Assembly: GCF_016859285.1 (NCBI RefSeq)
Contig: NC_053402.1
Coordinates: forward strand, 24,570,056 to 24,634,055
Direction of reading: 5' to 3'
Length of the DNA: 64,000 nucleotides
From: Xiphias gladius
Taxonomy: Eukaryota > Chordata > Actinopteri > Istiophoriformes > Xiphiidae
Part shown: piece after piece, positions 61,207 through 64,000 of the stretch
Layout: every line of letters starts with the position of its first letter
Position numbering within the stretch: position 1 is the stretch's first letter
Made by a program: the position numbers and the translations under genes
The notes under the pieces: generated by a model
Told to the model about the DNA's origin: nothing
The model's database searches: none
What the model saw: only the letters and a program-made list of their open reading frames with translations

Positions 61207-61775
61207 GAGGTCGGGAGGGTCAGGAGGGTCAGGAGGGGCCGGTGAGAACTGAGAGTTCAGCAACAAATCCACCATGGTTTTATTTATTATTGTTTCCTAA
61301 AGGGGGACGGGAGACTTCGTGGACTGCTGACTTGAACTGAAGTGACTTAAATAAGATGTGAAACGCAGTGAACAGTTTATCAGACGATCACCACAAAGAT
61401 TTATTTATTTTTTTATGACCAAGTATCACGACATGAAAAATTCCAAATCCAGGCAGGATGAGGCTGAAACATCTGGATTAGTGGATTCTTTACCTTTTTA
61501 CAGCAGAAAAGGAAAAAAGAAAAGATTCATATTTTCTAAAGTAAATTGTTCTGTGCTCTGATTTATTTTACAAGCAGACAGTGACGATATATCACGATTT
61601 AAACTGGGAATTGTGGTTTGGCTTTACCACAAAATCTCCATATCCCAATAGAAACGGATATTGTGACATAAAATGGCATTTATGGCCTCAGAGGATTTCT
61701 TCCATATCACTTAGTGCTAAAGGTGTCCATGGTTAGACTGTCAGGGACCTCTCTGGCCCCAGTTTGTGCCTCTCT

Positions 61776-61821
<46 letters not shown>

Positions 61822-61920
61822 ATTTGAGTCCCACATTTGTCCATTTGTGCCATATTCATGAAATTGAAGGCATTCATTTCTCCGTTATATTTCTCTATAT
61901 TCAAGTTATTTTTTTGGAAC
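61207..61920 (+). other. cdipt: cdipt 3' UTR and flank
   Basis: The sequence after the stop begins with a GGTCAGGAGG tandem and then becomes AT-rich, with a (TTA)n microsatellite at 61777-61820. No clear AATAAA was found before the MITE copies, so the mRNA end is not placed. Confidence 0.4.
61777..61820 (+). repeat. (TTA)n microsatellite
   Basis: About 14 uninterrupted ATT units. Confidence 0.97.
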
Positions 61921-62213
61921 TGTAAAGATGAATCGATAATTCATCGGACAGAAAATGAACTGGCAACTATTTTGATAATTAATTCTCATCCATTTTTTTA
62001 AAGCAAAAATGTCAAGTGTCACTGATATTTCAGAAACTAACCCTGATAAAACCAGTCTCTTTGGGTTCTGCACCGTTGGACGCAAAACGAGACATTGAAG
62101 ACGTCAGCTTGGTTCATGAGAAAATAAATCATGTATAGACAGAAAAATTCATCGGTTGATTGAAAAACTAGTGAGCGGATTAATTGATAATAAATAATCA
62201 TTAAATGCAGCCC
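61920..62213. repeat. MITE copy (GGCTGCAACTAA family)
   Basis: It contains GATGAATCGATAATTCATCG and ends TAATCATTAAATGCAGCCCT, the family's right-hand end. Confidence 0.7.
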
Positions 62214-62224
62214 TAGTTATTTTC

Positions 62225-62455
62225 CATCAGAGCTGAAAAGAGACTCGGTTACTTGTCGCAGCTTCTAAAATGTGAGGATTTTCTGCTTTTATCCGTTTTT
62301 TATATGGCAGCAAATTTTTTGACAGTGGTGACGTCAATTTTGTGCTTTAGGAAACTTTGAATTATTCAGTTTTCTGTCATTTTAGAGACCAAAATATGAA
62401 TTGATTGATCAAAAAAGTAACTAACAATGAAATTAATCGCTGGCTTCAGCCCTAT
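62225..62455. repeat. MITE copy (GGCTGCAACTAA family), adjacent
   Basis: It opens TCAGAGCTGAAAAGAGACTC and ends AATTAATCGCTGGCTTCAGC CCT, directly next to the copy at 61920-62213. Confidence 0.55.
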
Positions 62456-62904
62456 TTTCCACTATTTAAATTTCATCGTAACGTGTTGTGCGAAATAAGC
62501 AGAAAGAAATGTCATCTCCAGCCTTATTTGGTTTAATGAAATTAAGGGTTAAATTTTTTTGAATTAAAGATGAGGCACGAGAAGCGCGAACTGGAGCGAG
62601 GACTTTGTTCGCCCTGAAGTCGCTTGACAGTCCTGAGCGATCTGTTTGCTTGTAAAATTCCTTTTCGAGCTCAGAAGCAGTGACCACGGTCAAGGATGAT
62701 GTTTTGCTTCGCAGAAAGCGAACAAACGATTGGTTCTCGCTTCTTTTAGCGAAACGTTTTGTCACTTTGGCCTCATTTTCCCCTCACATCATTCTCTGTG
62801 AAGCTGCTCCTGTTTTCCGGCCACATTTTCCTTGAATATTCCTCTTGAACCTGGTGCTAGTTCACCTGGTGTCTGAAGATGAGATGCATGAAAAAGACAA
62901 TCAG

Positions 62905-63123
62905 ACGGAAGCCGATAAATGTCACATTTATTCAGAAATGTATCAGTGGCAGTATTTGGTAACAGAAGGTTAAAAAAAAACAAAAAACATAGGACTGATA
63001 AAAAATACGGAAGGCCATAGTGGTAACCAGAGCAACCAGTATGACAAAAACCACAGTGGACTGGACGGTTTGGGAGAAAATGATAGAGAATGACCAGTTC
63101 AGTTCCCTGACGGATTCACAGCA
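62905..63123 (-). other. Possible terminal exon of an unidentified minus-strand gene
   Basis: Read on the minus strand, a splice-acceptor-like CATGTTCACAG (ending at 63121) leads into an open frame with one strongly hydrophobic segment, QSTVVFVILVALVTTMAF, flanked by NWSFSIIFSQTV and RIFYQSY. It ends in a stop near 62935 beside AATAAA (about 62932-62927). Placement of frame, stop and polyadenylation signal looks like a real 3' end of a single-pass membrane protein. No upstream exon was recognised before the window ends, and I cannot name a family. It could also be chance. Confidence 0.3.
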
Positions 63124-63399
63124 GCTGTGAACATGTGAAGTCCTCCCTGAGCTTTCTGTCTGAGCTGCTGTACCACATACTGGCCCTGCACGGCTCAAGT
63201 AGCGGTGAATAAATCTTTCATTAATGCTGCATAGATCCGTTCTAACCCACCGACACACAACATCTGGATTGACACTTTGTCAAAGATCCCATTTGCAGGT
63301 AATGTCTGCGTTAGAAATGTCAGTGGAGCTAAAATGAATCCCTTAGTCGACCTGCAGAAAGTAAATCCGCAGCTCATCTTTGAGAAATTTCTTTTGGCG

Positions 63400-63585
63400 C
63401 CTGACGGCTCTTTGTCTTTCATGATACTAAAGTAAATATCGTTGGTTGGACAAAATAAGACGTTGGAAGACGTTGACTTGGGAAACTGTGCTGTACTTTT
63501 TTTTACAGTTTTCAGACAGATTAATCGATAATGAAAATAATCATCATTTGCAAATTGTGTATTTGCAGCCCTGAATTTTAGCAAG
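63400..63585. repeat. MITE copy (GGCTGCAACTAA family), partial
   Basis: It contains TTAATCGATAATGAAAATAA and ends ATTTGCAGCCCTGAAT. The left end is missing or too diverged to see. Confidence 0.6.
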
Positions 63586-64000
63586 TCAATCATTGAAAAC
63601 CGGATTTTGATCCAGATGCCCAGAGGTCAAACGGTCCATTTCACCAGGGTGTTCTCGATAAACCGAGGAGCAAAAAAAAGACATAGCAAGTATCTTTGCC
63701 GGAGGAGGATAAATGCAACCTGGCAACCCAGACGTCGCTCTTCTTCCTGGCTTGTAACAGATCTGTAAAAACATTTCTACAAGATTTATTAACCTGTATT
63801 GAGGCCATAAGTCAGAAAGTGGCAACTAAACGAACCGCTGGTGCTGTTCTAGCATAAAAACTTGACTCGCAAGTACTTTAATAATTTATTCTTCATTTGT
63901 TTTGTTTTTATTGTTGGTGAATTGATAAAGATGAAATTGTGTCCCTGAGATCTCCAACAGAGACCAAAAACCTGAAGCTTTCCCTCGGTCGATGTAGACG

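Noticed and set aside
62466-62765. 99-codon minus-strand open frame near 62.6 kb
   Set aside because: No recognised domain and no splice or polyadenylation signals around it.

Overview
The window is vertebrate nuclear DNA, almost certainly from a ray-finned (teleost, probably percomorph) fish. The genes are split by GT-AG introns, the protein sequences are recognisable vertebrate orthologues, and the spacers and introns are full of fish-type dispersed repeats: a Tc1-like transposon, families of MITEs with terminal inverted repeats, SINE and LINE tails, and (TTA)n and (TG)n microsatellites. No operons, rRNA, tRNA or CRISPR arrays were seen.

Layout from left to right: (1) jmjd8 on the minus strand (228-7026, nine coding exons, 272 aa), an ER-lumen JmjC-like protein, with a degenerate Tc1 transposon in its last-but-one intron. 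(2) 7027-10416: repeats, a LINE ORF2 fragment, a perfect hairpin and a possible minus-strand 3' end. (3) A prostasin/PRSS27-like trypsin-fold serine protease on the minus strand (10417-19246, six coding exons, 306 aa, predicted GPI-anchored). (4) 19247-21190: upstream sequence and the heat-shock promoter. (5) An inducible hsp70 on the plus strand (22037-23954), with a 5'-UTR intron and an uninterrupted coding exon that carries a 2-bp frameshift after Val444. (6) 24140-26150: repeats. (7) taok2 on the plus strand (5' UTR exon ending at 26667, coding exons 32163-48728, 1144 aa), a STE20-family TAO kinase. (8) 48729-57900: the taok2 3' flank and MITE-rich sequence. (9) cdipt on the plus strand (57935-61206, six exons, 212 aa), phosphatidylinositol synthase. 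(10) 61207-64000: repeats and one possible minus-strand terminal exon.

Exons of the four multi-exon genes were joined by hand at GT-AG boundaries. In each case the phases agree and the total is a whole number of codons. The genes do not form one pathway. taok2 and cdipt both map to human 16p11.2, and jmjd8 and prostasin-like proteases have relatives in human 16p, so the order looks like conserved synteny with a heat-shock gene in the middle. The most notable regulatory signal is a perfect three-unit heat-shock element inside the hsp70 5'-UTR intron. A one-mismatch copy of it, in the same sequence context, lies about 1 kb upstream. I found no clear sign of a new multi-gene system; the oddities are at the level of single genes and repeats.
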